From the NCBI GenBank assembly GCA_016715425.1, contig JADKAC010000008.1, forward strand, positions 231,001-295,000: a stretch of 64,000 bases of DNA, given 5' to 3'. The notes under the pieces were generated by a model, which worked only from the letters and a program-made list of their open reading frames with translations, had not been told where the DNA came from and did no database searches. The first letter of the stretch is position 1. Each line of letters opens with the position of its first letter. This DNA is from Bacteroidota bacterium. GTDB taxonomy: Bacteria > Bacteroidota > Bacteroidia > Chitinophagales > BACL12. A program made the position numbers and the translations under genes. Positions 1-7,886 of the stretch are shown in pieces.

Positions 1-1
1 T

Positions 2-625
2 GATTTTGACAGATTTAAAAAATTAAATAAAGAACATTTTCGAAAAGTAATTGCAAGGCATGGAGAAAAAATAATTATGCATACTTCTAATTTTAGAAAA
101 GTAAAAAGAGTAGAGGATGTGGTAAAAGTATTTTGTGAAGTACGCAAAGAAATACCCGCAAAATTATTATTAATCGGTGATGGTCCGGAAAGACAAAATA
201 TTGAAAAATTAGTACGCAAAGTGTGTGATCCTGATGATGTACATTTTCTGGGTAAACAAGAAGCAGTGGAAGAGTTATTGGCGATTGCAGATTTATTTAT
301 TTTACCTTCTGCTTCAGAAAGTTTTGGATTGGCAGCATTAGAAGCAATGGCTTGTCAGGTGCCTGTGATATCCAGTAATGCAGGTGGCTTAGCGGAAATT
401 AATATTGAAGGAGAAACAGGTTTTTTATGCGATGTGGGTGATGTGGAAGCAATGGCGGAGAAAGCACTTTACATTCTTTCTGATGAAGAAAGATTGGCAA
501 CATTTAAAGCGAATGCATTTAGGCAGGCACAAAAATTTTCTATTGAAAATATTTTACCGCAATACGAATCATTTTATAATCAAGTATTGGAAAACAACAA
601 GAAAAAATTATTAATTAAATCATAA
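2..625 (+). CDS. bshA: N-acetyl-alpha-D-glucosaminyl L-malate synthase BshA, 3' part
   Basis: This is the C-terminal part (about 207 residues) of a GT-B fold, family GT4 glycosyltransferase; the reading frame is open from base 2 and the 5' end lies outside the window. BshA joins GlcNAc from UDP-GlcNAc to L-malate, the first step of bacillithiol synthesis in the cytoplasm. The visible part carries the BshA-like stretch SNFRKVKRVEDVV, the GDGPER nucleotide-sugar loop and the donor-binding E-x7-E segment ESFGLAALEAMA followed by PVISSNAGG. An internal ATG at 77 is not the start, because conserved frame continues upstream (DFDRFKKLNKEHFRKVI). Another GT4 enzyme is possible, but the NFRKVKRVEDV signature favours BshA. 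Confidence 0.85.
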   Translation, partial: DFDRFKKLNKEHFRKVIARHGEKIIMHTSNFRKVKRVEDVVKVFCEVRKEIPAKLLLIGDGPERQNIEKLVRKVCDPDDVHFLGKQEAVEELLAIADLFILPSASESFGLAALEAMACQVPVISSNAGGLAEINIEGETGFLCDVGDVEAMAEKALYILSDEERLATFKANAFRQAQKFSIENILPQYESFYNQVLENNKKKLLIKS

Positions 626-633
626 TTATTTTT

Positions 634-1095
634 ATGGCAGATATGCAATTAGTAGATACAATTAATGAAGATATAAAGCAGGCAATGCGCAATAAAGATG
701 AAGCTGCATTGCGAGCATTGCGTGGAATTAAATCCGCACTGTTGATTGCAAAAACAGAGAAAGGTGCAAGTGATATAATTGCTCCAGAAAAAGAATTACA
801 GATATTACAGAAGTTAGTAAAGCAACGCAAAGAAAGTCTGGAGATTTATCAAACACAGAATCGTGCAGACTTAGCAAAAATTGAAGAAGAAGAAATTGCA
901 GTAATTGAAAAATATTTACCTGCGCAAATGAGTGCTGATGCATTGCGTGAAAGTTTGCAGCAAATTATTCAACAAGTAGGCGCTACTTCAGCGGCCGATA
1001 TAGGAAAAGTAATGGGCGCTGCCAGTAAACAATTGGCAGGAAAAGCAGATGGCAAAACCATTTCCGCTATGGTAAAAGAGTTGCTGGCTCCTTAA
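634..1095 (+). CDS. GatB/YqeY domain-containing protein
   Basis: A 153-residue cytoplasmic protein matching the YqeY family in full length. It shows the typical opening (INEDIKQAMRNKDEAALRALR), the QKLVKQRKESLEIY helix, the EIAVIEKYLPAQMS linker and the C-terminal helical domain with IGKVMGAASKQLAGKADG. YqeY resembles the tail domain of the GatB/GatE amidotransferase subunits that contacts tRNA; its own role is not settled. It starts 8 nt after bshA and is followed 4 nt later by the CvpA gene, so the three are probably co-transcribed. Confidence 0.9.
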   Translation: MADMQLVDTINEDIKQAMRNKDEAALRALRGIKSALLIAKTEKGASDIIAPEKELQILQKLVKQRKESLEIYQTQNRADLAKIEEEEIAVIEKYLPAQMSADALRESLQQIIQQVGATSAADIGKVMGAASKQLAGKADGKTISAMVKELLAP

Positions 1096-1099
1096 TCTG

Positions 1100-1663
1100 A
1101 TGGCTGTAGATATTATATATGTTTCCTTATTAATTATTGCTTTAGTTATCGGTTTTATTCGTGGATTAATTGCAAGCTTATTTGCATTAATTGCGATGGT
1201 TATTTCAGTACTTGCTGCTGTAAATTTAAGTCGCTTGGTTTCTGAATATTTGCAAAACGCATTGCATTGGCAATCGCCCTACATGCCGTTGATTTCATTT
1301 GTAATAATTTGTTTTGCAGTACTCTTAATTTTTCGATTACTTGCAAAAGCAATAGAGCATATTTTTTCTTTTTTACAACTTACTTTCTACAATAAATTGG
1401 CGGGAGCAGTTTTATGGGCACTAGCAATCACTATGTTATTTTCAACTTTATTATGGTATGGCAGCAGAGTGGGATTACCGGGAGAAAAAATAAAAACAGA
1501 TTCTAAAACATACTATACTTTAATAGAATTTGCGCCGCTAACAAATAAAGTGATCAGTTATATTATTCCTCCGGTGAAAAATATTTTTAATAATCTCAGT
1601 GATTGGTTTGATAATCTGGATGACAATGAAAAGTCTGAGGAGGAAACGCAAATAATAATATGA
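1100..1663 (+). CDS. CvpA family inner membrane protein
   Basis: A 187-residue protein with about four hydrophobic membrane segments, beginning MAVDIIYVSLLIIALVIGF and including the family-typical GFIRGL turn after the first helix. It ends in a short hydrophilic acidic tail. CvpA proteins are inner membrane proteins linked to colicin V production and envelope homeostasis; the molecular function is not established. The stop overlaps the start of the next gene (ATGA), indicating translational coupling with the glutaminase gene. Confidence 0.8.
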   Translation: MAVDIIYVSLLIIALVIGFIRGLIASLFALIAMVISVLAAVNLSRLVSEYLQNALHWQSPYMPLISFVIICFAVLLIFRLLAKAIEHIFSFLQLTFYNKLAGAVLWALAITMLFSTLLWYGSRVGLPGEKIKTDSKTYYTLIEFAPLTNKVISYIIPPVKNIFNNLSDWFDNLDDNEKSEEETQIII

Positions 1664-2235
1664 TTTTGTTGTTGGATAATTATGATTCCTTCACATGGAA
1701 TCTCTATGACTATCTTGCGCAAACAGGAAAGCAAGTGGAGGTGTGGAGAAATGATGCATGTACTTTACAACAAATTGAAACCCTGAATCCGGAGGCAATA
1801 GTTATTTCACCCGGCCCCAAAACACCTATGGATGCTGGTATCACCATGCAGATGATTGAATCGTTTCACCATCGCATTCCCATGTTGGGAATATGTCTTG
1901 GCTATCAGGCTTTGGGTATTTATTTCGGTGCATCGTTAGTAAAATCAGTTGTGCCCATGCATGGCAAAACATCCTTGATTCAGCACAATCAGGATATTAT
2001 ATTTTCCGGTATTCAATCCCCAATGCAAGTGATGCGCTATCATTCATTGAACATTGCAGACATTTCGGCAATGCAATTAGAAGTGATTGCACAAACCATT
2101 TCTGGTGAACCAATGGCTATTAAACATTGCCATTTTCCGCTTTATGGTTTTCTCTTTCATCCCGAATCTATTCTAACATCTGCAGGTAAATTGCTCTTGC
2201 ATAATTGGTCAGAAATGTTGCCTGTAATAAAATGA
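1660..2235 (+). CDS. pabA: Anthranilate/aminodeoxychorismate synthase glutaminase subunit (TrpG/PabA)
   Basis: A 191-residue class I glutamine amidotransferase. It begins with the family hallmark LLLDNYDSFTWNLYDYL, carries the catalytic Cys79 in GICLGYQALG, the oxyanion-side motif ISPGPKTP and the catalytic His-Glu pair in FHPESILT. It supplies ammonia from glutamine to a chorismate-using component I, for folate (PabB) or tryptophan (TrpE). No component I gene is present in the window, so the choice between TrpG and PabA stays open; a single subunit serving both is common. The start overlaps the CvpA stop codon by 4 nt. Confidence 0.88.
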   Translation: MILLLDNYDSFTWNLYDYLAQTGKQVEVWRNDACTLQQIETLNPEAIVISPGPKTPMDAGITMQMIESFHHRIPMLGICLGYQALGIYFGASLVKSVVPMHGKTSLIQHNQDIIFSGIQSPMQVMRYHSLNIADISAMQLEVIAQTISGEPMAIKHCHFPLYGFLFHPESILTSAGKLLLHNWSEMLPVIK

Positions 2236-2261
2236 AGTAGGCTGTCGGATAGTAAATTATT

Positions 2262-2269
2262 TATATTTG
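2262..2269 (+). promoter_or_regulatory. Bacteroidota -7 promoter box (TATATTTG)
   Basis: TATATTTG matches the Bacteroidota consensus TAnnTTTG. It lies 18 nt before the ATG at 2288. A TTG inside it could be misread as the gene start. No good -33 TTTG is seen. Confidence 0.5.
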
Positions 2270-2287
2270 TATCAGACACATCATAGT

Positions 2288-3046
2288 ATGGAATATAAGA
2301 TTAATGAAGAGCAGGAGTTTAAGTTTGTTGAAGTAGGTGAGGGAGAAGTTATTCTTCTGCTGCACGGATTGTTCGGTGCACTAAGTAATTTCGGTGACTT
2401 AATTGAACATTTTCGTGGCAAGTATAAAGTTGTAATTCCTATATTGCCTTTATACGATTTGCCTATCGAAGAAACCACGGTTACAGGATATGTAAATTAT
2501 GTGGAGCGGTTTACCGATTATAAGAATTATAAAAATGTAGTGGTATTAGGAAATTCCTTAGGCGGACATATTGCACTGATGTTTGCGTTACAAAATCCTT
2601 CAAAAATTCGTGGTGTTGTGCTCACCGGAAGTAGTGGATTATTTGAGAGTGCGATGGGAGATACTTATCCCAAACGTGGTGATTATGAATACATCAAAGC
2701 TAAAGCAGAAATTACTTTTTACGATCCTGCAATGGCATCCAAAGAATTGGTTGATGAATTATTTGAGATAGTAAATGATCGCAATAAAGTAATTCGTGTA
2801 CTGGCAACTGCAAAGAGTGCAATACGCCAAAATTTGGGTGAAGAGTTACATAAAATTACAGTTCCAACTTTACTTATTTGGGGGAACAATGATACCGTAA
2901 CCCCACCGTTTGTAGGAGAAGAATTTCATAAATTAATTGCGAATTCTACATTGTTATTTATAGATAAATGCGGGCATGCACCGATGATGGAACAACCACA
3001 GATTTTCAATCAATATCTTGAGGATTTTTTAAATAAATTACCATAA
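2288..3046 (+). CDS. Alpha/beta hydrolase
   Basis: A 252-residue alpha/beta hydrolase fold enzyme with the oxyanion HG motif (LLLHGLFG), nucleophile Ser90 in GNSLGG, catalytic Asp202 in GNNDTVTPP and His230 in CGHAPMMEQP. The full triad is present, so it should be active as an esterase, lipase or similar hydrolase; the substrate cannot be read from sequence. The ATG at 2288 is chosen over an upstream in-frame TTG (2267) because that TTG sits inside a promoter box. No signal peptide is seen, so it is cytoplasmic. Its stop is 1 nt before the next gene. Confidence 0.85.
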   Translation: MEYKINEEQEFKFVEVGEGEVILLLHGLFGALSNFGDLIEHFRGKYKVVIPILPLYDLPIEETTVTGYVNYVERFTDYKNYKNVVVLGNSLGGHIALMFALQNPSKIRGVVLTGSSGLFESAMGDTYPKRGDYEYIKAKAEITFYDPAMASKELVDELFEIVNDRNKVIRVLATAKSAIRQNLGEELHKITVPTLLIWGNNDTVTPPFVGEEFHKLIANSTLLFIDKCGHAPMMEQPQIFNQYLEDFLNKLP

Positions 3047-3047
3047 C

Positions 3048-3713
3048 TTGTTAGCAGAAGAAATTATATCAGACAATATACCGCCACTCAAAGGCAGTGA
3101 TACCGGCGAAAAAGCAATTGAGTGGATGATGGAGTTTAAATTGTCGCATCTGCCACTTGTAGAAAATAAAAAATATCTCGGTTTAGTTTCTGAAGACGAC
3201 ATTCTGGATTTTAATAATACCGGCGAAAAACTCGGCAGCTATCTGCGCAATTTATATAAACCATTTGTATTACATACCGAGCATATTTTTGAAGTATTGA
3301 GAGTTGCTACAAATTTGAAAACTACAATTATACCTGTGGTAGATGAAGACATGAATTACCTCGGTATTATTTCTATGCAAAGTCTGTTATACAGTTTTGC
3401 AAAAATGAGTTCTATCAGCGATGTAGGTGGTGTAATTGTATTGGAATTGGAGAGCAAAGCAGATTATGTAATGAGCGACATTGCAAGAATAGTGGAGAGC
3501 AATGATGCACATATTTTAAGTATGTTTTTGAATCGCAATGCCGACAATGATAACTATAGTGTATTCTTAAAAGTAGATGTAACGGATATCCGTGCAATCG
3601 TTGCTACGTTCAATAGATATGAATATACAGTGAAAGCATATTTTGATGAATCGGATATGGGCGATATCTATAAAGACCGTTTCGATTCGCTGATGAATTA
3701 TCTCAATATCTGA
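3048..3713 (+). CDS. CBS domain protein with C-terminal ACT-like domain (AcuB-like)
   Basis: A 221-residue cytoplasmic protein with two CBS motifs (roughly residues 10-60 and 70-120; LPLVENKKYLGLVSEDDIL and IIPVVDEDMNYLGIIS) followed by an ACT-like part near 130-205 (VIVLELESKADYVMSDIARIVE). CBS pairs bind adenosyl ligands and sense energy state. A TTG start is used here: it lies 1 nt after the previous stop, and the next ATG (3126) would cut the first CBS domain. CBS and NAD kinase genes often neighbour each other in Bacteroidota, and nadK follows one gene later, so a link to nucleotide sensing is possible but inferred. Confidence 0.8.
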   Translation: MLAEEIISDNIPPLKGSDTGEKAIEWMMEFKLSHLPLVENKKYLGLVSEDDILDFNNTGEKLGSYLRNLYKPFVLHTEHIFEVLRVATNLKTTIIPVVDEDMNYLGIISMQSLLYSFAKMSSISDVGGVIVLELESKADYVMSDIARIVESNDAHILSMFLNRNADNDNYSVFLKVDVTDIRAIVATFNRYEYTVKAYFDESDMGDIYKDRFDSLMNYLNI

Positions 3714-5125
3714 TGCGTGCATTTTTGTATTTAATTACATGTACTTGTTTTTTTTTGCTGAGTTTTTCTCTGCAAGCTCAGCATGTAAAAGTTTCGGTAG
3801 ATTCCATTTCTATCACAGGAAACAATAAAACAAATGATCATATTATTTTACGTGAAATTCTTTTTTCTGTTGGTGATTCTGTTGCTATAAGCCGGCTTCC
3901 GGGGATGTTGGATACATCTATTATGAATGTATTAAACACCCGATTATTTGTTGAAGTATATGTCAACTTTCAACCGCTGAATCGCAATTCTATAATTATA
4001 ACTGTGGATGTAAAAGAACGCTGGTATGTGTATCCACAATTTTCACTAAGCCTTGCCGACAGAAACTTTAATGTGTGGTGGTATGAAAAAGATCATAAAT
4101 TAAACCGATTGGAATATGGAGTGGGTATGGTGGCATTTAATCTTACAGGCAATAACGATCCGCTGCGATTAAATTTCGTGTTTGGTTTTGCAAATAAATT
4201 TGCAGCAAGTTATGATCTTCCTTTCTTTAATGAAAAAACAAAATTGGGAGGCGGTGCATCATTTGCATATCAAACTAACCGGCAAGTATATTATACCACT
4301 AAAGAAAATGCACAAGTGTTTTTTGAATCTGATGAAAATGTGCGCAAGAAAATAAAAGCAGATATTAATTTACATACAAGAAATAATATTTTCTATACAA
4401 CAGGAATTAAGTTACAATTTAATCATGTAGAAATTACTGATTCAATTGCACATTTAAATCCGGACTACTTGGGTGGTGGACGAAAAATTTTAGATTTTCC
4501 GGTAGTGTCTTTGCATTTTGCAGATAATCATACTGACAATCATCAGTATCCTTTGCAAGGCCATTATTTCGAAGCGGAAATAAATAAAATCGGTTTTGGT
4601 AGTCCTGTGAATCAAGTTTCAATCGCATTGCAGGCAAATGGATATAAACCATTGTCCAGTAAATTTTTTATTGCTTCGATGCTTGCAACAAAAATGAATT
4701 TTTCAAAAGACTATCCTTACTATCTTTTGGAAAGTTTAGGTTATTGCGAATTTTTTGTGCGAGGTTATGAATATTATGTGGTGGATGGGCAACATACATT
4801 TCTGCTGCGAAATAATATTAAATGGAAATTTATTGATTGGAAAGTGAAGCCACCAATAATTCAATCTGATAAGATAGAAGAAATTCCGGTGCAAGTGTAT
4901 TTAAAACTTTTTGCAGATGCTGGTTATGTAATTGATAATTATTATAACGGTGAAAATCCACTTTCAAATTCCTTTTTATATTCCGCAGGTCTTGGCATTG
5001 ATATAACCAGCAGTTACAATTGGGTATTCCGTTTAGAAAGTGCCGTAAATGCAATGGGTGAATTAGGTGTATTTTTACATTTAGGATTAGACCTCACTAC
5101 TTATGAAGCTTGCAGTATATGGTAG
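3713..5125 (+). CDS. Omp85/BamA-TamA-like outer membrane protein with one POTRA domain
   Basis: A 470-residue exported protein with a clear signal peptide (residues 1-22, ending LQAQ), then one POTRA-like domain (VDSISITGNNKTNDHIILREI, with LFVEVYVNF) and a long beta-rich region with alternating aromatic strands typical of a 16-strand barrel. Omp85 proteins insert or export other envelope proteins; a one-POTRA short form could serve a narrower task than BamA. The start shares a base with the upstream stop (TGATG). The last 23 nt overlap nadK, so the barrel is followed by nine odd residues (TTYEACSIW), unlike the usual terminal aromatic strand end. Confidence 0.75.
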   Translation: MRAFLYLITCTCFFLLSFSLQAQHVKVSVDSISITGNNKTNDHIILREILFSVGDSVAISRLPGMLDTSIMNVLNTRLFVEVYVNFQPLNRNSIIITVDVKERWYVYPQFSLSLADRNFNVWWYEKDHKLNRLEYGVGMVAFNLTGNNDPLRLNFVFGFANKFAASYDLPFFNEKTKLGGGASFAYQTNRQVYYTTKENAQVFFESDENVRKKIKADINLHTRNNIFYTTGIKLQFNHVEITDSIAHLNPDYLGGGRKILDFPVVSLHFADNHTDNHQYPLQGHYFEAEINKIGFGSPVNQVSIALQANGYKPLSSKFFIASMLATKMNFSKDYPYYLLESLGYCEFFVRGYEYYVVDGQHTFLLRNNIKWKFIDWKVKPPIIQSDKIEEIPVQVYLKLFADAGYVIDNYYNGENPLSNSFLYSAGLGIDITSSYNWVFRLESAVNAMGELGVFLHLGLDLTTYEACSIW

Positions 5126-5984
5126 ATTAATTAATAAGGAAGCAATTCCATCTGTGCAACATTTGTTTGACATTTTGGAAGCACGGAAAATTAAGTTTCT
5201 GATTTACGAAGATTATTATCCGCATCTGGTTAATAATATAAAATTTAATACTACACCTGAAACTTTCAGCCGCAGTAATCCGGAAGTGATTCGTGAAATT
5301 GATTACTTGATTAGCTTAGGTGGCGACGGCACTTTGTTAGATACAGTTACAATCGTTAAAGATTCTGATGTACCCATTCTCGGTATTAATATCGGTCGCT
5401 TAGGATTTCTTGCAGGTATCGGAAAAAATGAAATTGAGTTATGTATTAATTCGTTGGAAAGAGGTACTTACTCTCGAGACAAACGCAGTTTGATTCATGT
5501 AGATTGTAACAAAGATATTTTTGGCGCACATCCCTTCGGATTAAATGATTTTACCATTCATAAAAAAGATTCATCTGCCATGATTACAATTCACACATAT
5601 ATCAATGGTGAATTTATGATGAGCTATTGGGCAGATGGATTAATTGTAGCCACACCAACAGGTTCTACGGGATATTCTTTAAGTTGCGGTGGGCCTATCA
5701 TATTTCCAAGTTCACATAACATGGTAATTACTCCTGTAGCTCCGCATAATTTAAATATTCGCCCGCTTGTAGTGAGTGATGAAAGTGTAATCAGTTTTGA
5801 AATAGAAGGACGAGCAGAAAACTTTTTAGTAACACTCGATTCCAGATTTCGCTCCATAGACAGCACCGTACAATTAGCAGTGCGCAAAGCAGATTTTAAT
5901 ATCACACTTCTACGATTGAACGAACAAAATTTCTTAGATACCCTCCGCAATAAATTAGGGCTGGGTTATGATAAGAGGAATTGA
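5103..5984 (+). CDS. nadK: NAD kinase
   Basis: A 293-residue ATP-NAD kinase that makes NADP in the cytoplasm. It has the catalytic GGDGTLLD loop (residues 73-80), LGINIGRLGFL, the ND pair at 148-149 and the glycine-rich signature TPTGSTGYSLSCGGP near 184-198. Length is normal for the family. The ATG lies inside the end of the Omp85 gene (23-nt overlap in another frame), which suggests translational coupling and a shared mRNA. Confidence 0.96.
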   Translation: MKLAVYGRLINKEAIPSVQHLFDILEARKIKFLIYEDYYPHLVNNIKFNTTPETFSRSNPEVIREIDYLISLGGDGTLLDTVTIVKDSDVPILGINIGRLGFLAGIGKNEIELCINSLERGTYSRDKRSLIHVDCNKDIFGAHPFGLNDFTIHKKDSSAMITIHTYINGEFMMSYWADGLIVATPTGSTGYSLSCGGPIIFPSSHNMVITPVAPHNLNIRPLVVSDESVISFEIEGRAENFLVTLDSRFRSIDSTVQLAVRKADFNITLLRLNEQNFLDTLRNKLGLGYDKRN

Positions 5985-6117
5985 GGGGGAGTTAGCTAAG
6001 TCCTTTTCACTAGTTTTTCAAATTCTGCACTTTCCACTTTTAATAATTGCAAGTACCTTTCTTTTAAAGTTTTTTATGTGAGAACATAATCTGACTTATT
6101 ATTTATTATGAATACAT

Positions 6118-6155
6118 TTGTTCACTATATTTTTATATTCACAGTTCGTGAACAA
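6118..6155. repeat. 8-bp inverted repeat between convergent genes
   Basis: TTGTTCAC (6118-6125) and GTGAACAA (6148-6155) are perfect complements separated by 22 nt. They lie in the 203-nt gap between the convergent nadK and obg genes. There is no clean T-tract, so this is not a standard terminator. The rest of the gap shows no gene. Confidence 0.4.
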
Positions 6156-6187
6156 TTTCTTGCCCAGAAATAGATTTAAAATATAAC

Positions 6188-7204
6188 TTATAAAATAGGG
6201 ACTAATAAATCACTCCCCTGCAACGCTTTCCACAATAAATCTTTTAGTTCAAGCAGATTTTTTTCTGTGTGAGATGAGATGAAGATATGTGGAATTTTTT
6301 TAGGTAAATCTTTACTCAATAATTTTTCTAGTTCCGCATCGGCAAGATCTGATTTTGTTATGGCCAGTACTTTATCTTTTAAAAGTAATTCGGGATTAAA
6401 CTGTTTTAATTCATTCAGTAAAATTTTATATTCTTTATGAATATCTTTTGAATCCACAGGAATCATAAATAGCAATACTGAATTGCGTTCTATATGTTTT
6501 AAAAATCTATCACCCAATCCTTTTCCCTGACTTGCTCCTTCAATAATTCCCGGAATATCTGCCATGATAAAACTTTTATTATCACGATAACTTACAATAC
6601 CCAGATTGGGAACAATAGTAGTAAATGGATAATCTGCAATCTCGGGTTTAGCGGCACTGATTTTTGAAAGCAAAGTGGATTTACCTGCATTTGGAAAACC
6701 AACCAAACCCACATCTGCCAATACTTTTAATTCTAATATTGTCCAAAGTTCTTGTCCCGATTCACCGGGTTGCGCAAAGCGGGGAGTTTGTTTTGTAGAA
6801 GTTTTAAAATGATTGTTACCCATTCCTCCACGTCCGCCGGGGAATAAAATTATTTCTTCATCATGATGCATTATCTCCGCAAGTACTTCACCTGTTTCTG
6901 CATTTTTTGCAATTGTACCCAGCGGCACTTCAACTATTCTGTCGTCACCTTGTTTGCCGGTTCGCAATACACCAGTTCCATTTTTTCCATCGCCGGCGTA
7001 AGTATGTTTTTGATATTTTAAATGTAACAAAGTCCATAGTTGATCATTTCCTTTTAAAATAATATGACCACCACGTCCACCATCGCCACCATCAGGTCCG
7101 CCTTTCGCAGTTTTTTTATCACGATGAAAATGAATTGCACCGGCTCCGCCTTTTCCACTGCGAAACATAATCTTTACATAATCTACAAAGTTTTGCTTTT
7201 CCAT
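6188..7204 (-). CDS. obg: Obg family GTPase
   Basis: A 338-residue essential GTPase tied to ribosome assembly and the stringent response. The glycine-rich Obg fold fills residues 5-160 (GGAGAIHFHRDK, GGPDGGDGGRGG), followed by the G domain with Walker A GFPNAGKST (169-177), G2 around FTTI (194-197), G3 DIPG (216-219) and G4 TKSD (283-286). It ends soon after the G domain and so lacks the variable C-terminal OCT domain, as in other Bacteroidota. The gene follows adk by 6 nt, so both are likely co-transcribed. Confidence 0.96.
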   Translation of the reverse strand: MEKQNFVDYVKIMFRSGKGGAGAIHFHRDKKTAKGGPDGGDGGRGGHIILKGNDQLWTLLHLKYQKHTYAGDGKNGTGVLRTGKQGDDRIVEVPLGTIAKNAETGEVLAEIMHHDEEIILFPGGRGGMGNNHFKTSTKQTPRFAQPGESGQELWTILELKVLADVGLVGFPNAGKSTLLSKISAAKPEIADYPFTTIVPNLGIVSYRDNKSFIMADIPGIIEGASQGKGLGDRFLKHIERNSVLLFMIPVDSKDIHKEYKILLNELKQFNPELLLKDKVLAITKSDLADAELEKLLSKDLPKKIPHIFISSHTEKNLLELKDLLWKALQGSDLLVPIL

Positions 7205-7210
7205 AATTGA

Positions 7211-7786
7211 TTATAGTGTTTCTATTGCAGAAACTAATGCATTAAAAATAGAATCTTTACTTCCTATCCCTTCTATTTCTTTTACAAGATTTTTTTTGCG
7301 ATAATGTGCTGCCACCGGTTCTGTTTTTTCACGATATTCCATTACACGTTTTCGAATAGTTGCTTCATCGGTATCATCACTGCGGCCACTTGTAAGTCCA
7401 CGTTGTAAAATACGTTTTGTGAGTTCTTCTTCATTTACAACTAAACTGAGAACACCATGTATTTTACTCGCTTTATCTTGTAGTAAAATATCCAATGATT
7501 CTGCTTGTGCAACGGTGCGGGGAAAGCCGTCGAAAATAATTCCCTGCTTACCTTGTTTGCTTGCTTCATCCAAGGTGTTGCCAATCATTCCTATCACCAC
7601 TGCATCGGGAACAAGTTTCCCTGCATCCATAAATTGTTTTGCTTCCAAACCAAGCGTTGTACTTCTGCTAATTTCATCACGCAATAAATCGCCGGTGGAA
7701 ATATGCAACAGATTAAAATGTTCTTTCAGCATTGCTGCTTGTGTTCCTTTTCCACTTCCCGGAGGGCCAAATAAAATAATATTCAT
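7211..7786 (-). CDS. adk: Adenylate kinase
   Basis: A 191-residue adenylate kinase (ATP + AMP to 2 ADP). The P-loop GPPGSGKGT is at residues 7-15, followed by HISTGDLLRDEI, the AMP-site GFPRTVAQAE and a short LID with GRSDDTDEATIRKR. It is the short form without a zinc finger. The frame stays open about 45 codons upstream, but the extra stretch is Cys/Phe-rich and unlike any kinase, so the ATG at 7786 is chosen; the adjacent ATG at 7789 is equally possible. It lies 100 nt downstream of the sugar dehydrogenase gene. Confidence 0.95.
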   Translation of the reverse strand: MNIILFGPPGSGKGTQAAMLKEHFNLLHISTGDLLRDEISRSTTLGLEAKQFMDAGKLVPDAVVIGMIGNTLDEASKQGKQGIIFDGFPRTVAQAESLDILLQDKASKIHGVLSLVVNEEELTKRILQRGLTSGRSDDTDEATIRKRVMEYREKTEPVAAHYRKKNLVKEIEGIGSKDSIFNALVSAIETL

Positions 7787-7886
7787 CATAACAATTGGAA
7801 TTGTGTATGGGGTAAAGTTAAGAAGATAACCGTGGAGAAATATTGAACAACAGAATAACTGAATGCACACAATACTGAAATTATTT

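Noticed and set aside
5624..5950. A 108-codon minus-strand open frame opposite nadK
   Set aside because: It lies fully inside nadK, which has all its motifs; the antisense product is low in complexity and has no start signal or family.
7419..7829. A 136-codon plus-strand open frame opposite adk
   Set aside because: It is antisense to a clear adenylate kinase and Ser/Leu-rich, as is usual for shadow frames.
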